64,000 bases of DNA from NCBI RefSeq assembly GCF_000974425.1, contig NZ_CP010429.1:992001-1056000 (forward strand). The letters run 5' to 3'. A model generated the notes under the pieces. That model had not been told where the DNA came from. It saw only the letters and a list, made by a program, of their open reading frames with translations, and did not search any database. Below are positions 61,537 through 64,000 of this stretch, in pieces. The stretch comes from Spirosoma radiotolerans. Its GTDB lineage: Bacteria; Bacteroidota; Bacteroidia; Cytophagales; Spirosomataceae. The position numbers and the translations under genes are program-made. Numbering within the stretch: position 1 is the first letter of the stretch; the number at the start of each line of letters is the position of its first letter.

Positions 61537-64000
61537 CTAGGCCGGAGAGGAGAGCCTGCCCTGGTACTCGGTGGGTAATACGCCGAACTGATCCCGGAAA
61601 CATTTGGCAAAATAAGACAGGGAGTTAAAGCCAACGGCATACGCTATTTCGGATACATTCCCCGATCGGCCGTCGAGGAGTTGGGCCGCTCGTTTTAGGC
61701 GCATGACCCGAATAAAATCGCCCGAGGCCTGTCCGGTCAGGGCCAGTAGCTTGCGGTGTAGTTGCATGCGGCTCAAGCCCACTTCCCGCCCGAATTGCTC
61801 GACACTGAATTCCGAGTTGTTTAAATTAGCTTCTACGATTGTCATAACTCGGGTCATGAATTTCTCGTCGGCTGAGGTAACGGTAATCTGGTTGGGTTGA
61901 ATGCGGATTTCCCGGCTGAATCGCTCGTGCAGCTTCCGGCGATTCCTGATCAGGTTCTGCGCCCGGATCAGTAATTCCCGCGAATCGAACGGTTTGGTCA
62001 GGTAATCATCGGCTCCCGTTTCGAGCCCGGTTAGTCGCTTGTCCTGTGCCGATAGGGCCGTCAGTAGAATGAAAGGAATATGACTCGTACATTCATTTGA
62101 TTTAATCTGGTGGCAAAGCGCAATACCATCCATATCGGGCATCATCCAGTCACTAATGATCAGGTCGGGTAAGTGAGTCTGTGCCATGGTTAACCCTGCG
62201 CGGCCGTTCTCGCCTGTCATTACCCGGTACTGAGTCTGCATCAAATTTCGGATAAATGTCCGTACATCCTCGTTGTCTTCAACAATGAGCAGCAACGGTC
62301 GCTCATCGTTGGCCTTGTTCATGGGTGATTCAGAATCAGGCCCGGGCGATACGGTCGCTACGAGTTGTTCTGCCGGAAGCCGTTCGGGTACGAATGGGTT
62401 GGTTGTCTCTTCGGCTAACGCGACGAACGGAAGCAGCACGACGAACCGGGCACCCGAACCAGCTTTGTTTTCGACCTGAATACGTCCCTGATGCAGGTCG
62501 ACGATTTCCCGGACCAAAGACAGCCCAACGCCAGTTCCAGGTTGGCGGTCTGCCCGCGACGGAGTGCCCTGATAGAACCGCTCAAATATCCGCTCCGTCT
62601 GGTCTGGTGTAATACCGATACCACTGTCTTCGACCACGATCTGAACAAACGTAGCTTCATCGAGCGCTACCGGTTGGGCATATACCGTTATCTCACCACC
62701 ATCGGGCGTAAACTTAAAGGCATTGGACAACAGATTCGTGATTACTTTTTCAAGTAAATCCGTATCGTAACTCACTGGCAGGCGCTCGGGTGACAGTTGC
62801 ACCGAGAGGTGCATATGGCGTTGTTCAGCCAGTGACGAGAACAGGGAGACAACCACGCTTACTAGCGGTCGTATGTCATTGGTTTGTAGCCGTACGTCCA
62901 GCCGACCCGATTCAAGTTTCGACAAATCGAGTAATTGGTTAATCAGATGCAATAGCCGCTGTGCATTCCGGTACATAATGCTTACTTCCGTTTGGCGAAT
63001 AACGGTTTCAGACGTTTCTGTCAGCAGATGAAGTTTTTCGCTCAGCGTACCGATAATGAGTGTCAGGGGCGTTCTGAACTCGTGGGTCACATTGGTAAAG
63101 AATCGGGATTTTGCCGCATCTAATTCCTGCAATTGACCGGCCTGAGCCGTTAGTCGGATGGCCTGGCTTTCCAGCAGATGCGTTTGGGTTTCTAACTGCT
63201 CATTTTTTTCGGCAACGACCTTACTTTGGGCCAGCAGCACCTGGTCATTTCGGATTTTCAGGCGCTGCCGACTCATGATCAACCCCGCAATAATCAGGGC
63301 AGCGAGCGAACCGAGACCCAATGCGTTACGCCACAGTCGGGATACCTCCTGTTCTTTTTTTAAGAGTTCAATTTCGGCCTGCTTCTTTTCGGATTCGTAG
63401 TCGGCCTGCACCCTGGCTATCTTTTTCGCACTCTCTCCGTTGAAGATAGAATCTTTCAGAACAACCCATTTTGACTGGAAGGCGTAGGCCTTGGCAAAGT
63501 CGCCGGTTTGGGCGTGTGCCGTTGCGAGACCTTTGTACACTTGCAGCCGGCCGTCTGGCTTGCCGAGTTGCTCGACCAGCGTGCGGGCTCTGTCAAAAAA
63601 AGAAAAACTTTCCCGCGCCCGTCCGGTCGCGAGCCTGATCTCTCCCAAGCCAATCAAGCTGGACACCATGCTGGCGGTGTAGTTAAACTGGGTCCCCACT
63701 GTTAAGGCCCGTTGTATAAACTGTTCGGCCCGGTCGTACTGCTGCATCCGGGAGTAGGTCTCGCCCAGGTTGTTGTCACAAATCACCAAGCCTTTTGGCT
63801 CATGTAAGGCGGCAAAGCGTGTCCGGGCCTGGTTCAGGTAGGTAATGGCTTTGGGATAGTCTTTTTTTAGCTGGTAGATCAGGCCGATATTTTGCAGCGT
63901 ACCGGCCTGATTGCGGGGCTCGATACCGGCGCTTTTACGAAACGATTGCCAATAGTAATACAGCGCCTGGTCGTATTTTTCCTGGTATTTAAAAACAATT
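61537..64000 (-). CDS. TPR hybrid two-component sensor with AraC output, 5' partial
   Basis: The frame stays open to the end of the window, so the gene's N-terminus lies beyond 64000. A start at 63789 would be a TTG within a TPR region and is not credible. Visible order: TPR repeats (N-L-G-E-T-Y-S-R-M-Q-Q-Y-D-R-A), a short coiled coil with one membrane segment near 63300, a histidine kinase H-box (F-F-T-N-V-T-H-E-F-R-T-P-L), ATPase domain (N-L-L-S-N-A-F-K-F, G-T-G-V-G-L-S-L), receiver (V-E-D-N-E-D-V with phospho-Asp in L-I-I-S-D-W-M-M-P) and an AraC HTH at the C-terminus. Such one-protein systems in Bacteroidota sense a carbohydrate signal and switch on nearby genes. The target is unknown. 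Confidence 0.9.
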   Translation of the reverse strand, partial: IVFKYQEKYDQALYYYWQSFRKSAGIEPRNQAGTLQNIGLIYQLKKDYPKAITYLNQARTRFAALHEPKGLVICDNNLGETYSRMQQYDRAEQFIQRALTVGTQFNYTASMVSSLIGLGEIRLATGRARESFSFFDRARTLVEQLGKPDGRLQVYKGLATAHAQTGDFAKAYAFQSKWVVLKDSIFNGESAKKIARVQADYESEKKQAEIELLKKEQEVSRLWRNALGLGSLAALIIAGLIMSRQRLKIRNDQVLLAQSKVVAEKNEQLETQTHLLESQAIRLTAQAGQLQELDAAKSRFFTNVTHEFRTPLTLIIGTLSEKLHLLTETSETVIRQTEVSIMYRNAQRLLHLINQLLDLSKLESGRLDVRLQTNDIRPLVSVVVSLFSSLAEQRHMHLSVQLSPERLPVSYDTDLLEKVITNLLSNAFKFTPDGGEITVYAQPVALDEATFVQIVVEDSGIGITPDQTERIFERFYQGTPSRADRQPGTGVGLSLVREIVDLHQGRIQVENKAGSGARFVVLLPFVALAEETTNPFVPERLPAEQLVATVSPGPDSESPMNKANDERPLLLIVEDNEDVRTFIRNLMQTQYRVMTGENGRAGLTMAQTHLPDLIISDWMMPDMDGIALCHQIKSNECTSHIPFILLTALSAQDKRLTGLETGADDYLTKPFDSRELLIRAQNLIRNRRKLHERFSREIRIQPNQITVTSADEKFMTRVMTIVEANLNNSEFSVEQFGREVGLSRMQLHRKLLALTGQASGDFIRVMRLKRAAQLLDGRSGNVSEIAYAVGFNSLSYFAKCFRDQFGVLPTEYQGRLSSPA

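Overview
The window looks like a chromosomal segment of a Bacteroidota bacterium of the Cytophagales, most like Spirosoma and its relatives. The evidence is a SusC/SusD outer-membrane uptake pair, tandem DUF418 membrane proteins, a ThuA/sugar-dehydrogenase/PKD/cytochrome c fusion, a PVC-type haem protein, a TPR-containing hybrid two-component sensor ending in an AraC domain, many Tat-type leaders on carbohydrate enzymes, and a very large Ig-like repeat adhesin. No rRNA, tRNA, CRISPR array, transposase or phage gene was recognised. The assignment to a genus is inference from gene content.

Layout. 1-3.3 kb: end of a ThuA-like gene and two tandem DUF418 genes. 3.5-13.3 kb: a small hypothetical gene, a secreted M14 carboxypeptidase, then a SusC-SusD-lipoprotein operon on the minus strand. 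13.7-17.1 kb: housekeeping-like genes (HSD10-type dehydrogenase, YjjG nucleotidase, thioredoxin-like ferredoxin), a small ECF-like sigma protein and a membrane-anchored hypothetical. 17.4-29.2 kb: carbohydrate genes (Gfo/Idh/MocA oxidoreductase, TIM-barrel epimerase, periplasmic trehalase, GH125 mannosidase, the 1192-residue ThuA/dehydrogenase/cytochrome protein) with a Crp-family regulator. 29.2-29.7 kb: an island of stem-loops with no gene. 29.7-36.3 kb: an MFS transporter, a decayed toxin-antitoxin pair, a cupin, and a co-directional run of sensor kinase, receiver protein, a ChrB-AraC fusion and the chromate transporter ChrA. 36.7-43.8 kb: a catabolic cluster (MFS, two SDRs, TIM-barrel epimerase, PVC-type cytochrome). 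44.6-52.3 kb: one 2557-residue repeat protein. 52.6-60.8 kb: two FAD oxidoreductases, GH20 hexosaminidase, DUF4375 lipoprotein and a double-domain SGNH hydrolase. 61-64 kb: a YiaA/B membrane protein and the 3' part of a hybrid two-component sensor that runs off the window.

How the genes fit together: most of the window serves capture and oxidation of glycans and sugars at the cell envelope. Outer-membrane import is by SusCD; secreted or Tat-exported hydrolases (trehalase, GH125, GH20, SGNH esterase) and oxidoreductases (Gfo/Idh, FAD, haem-linked dehydrogenases) process substrates; MFS carriers and cytoplasmic SDRs finish the work. Substrates are inferred only at family level.

The least expected signals are in the DNA between and within genes. 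Several families of perfect hairpins recur in the intergenic gaps. One keeps an invariant GTGAGGACAC core while its flanking arms change in a compensatory way, often with a CATCCGG spacer and in head-to-head pairs, like REP/BIME elements. The repeat protein carries a higher-order 666-669 bp tandem array. The toxin-antitoxin locus is broken twice. The ChrB-type domain fused to an AraC DNA-binding domain next to chrA is a candidate new chromate-responsive regulator architecture.
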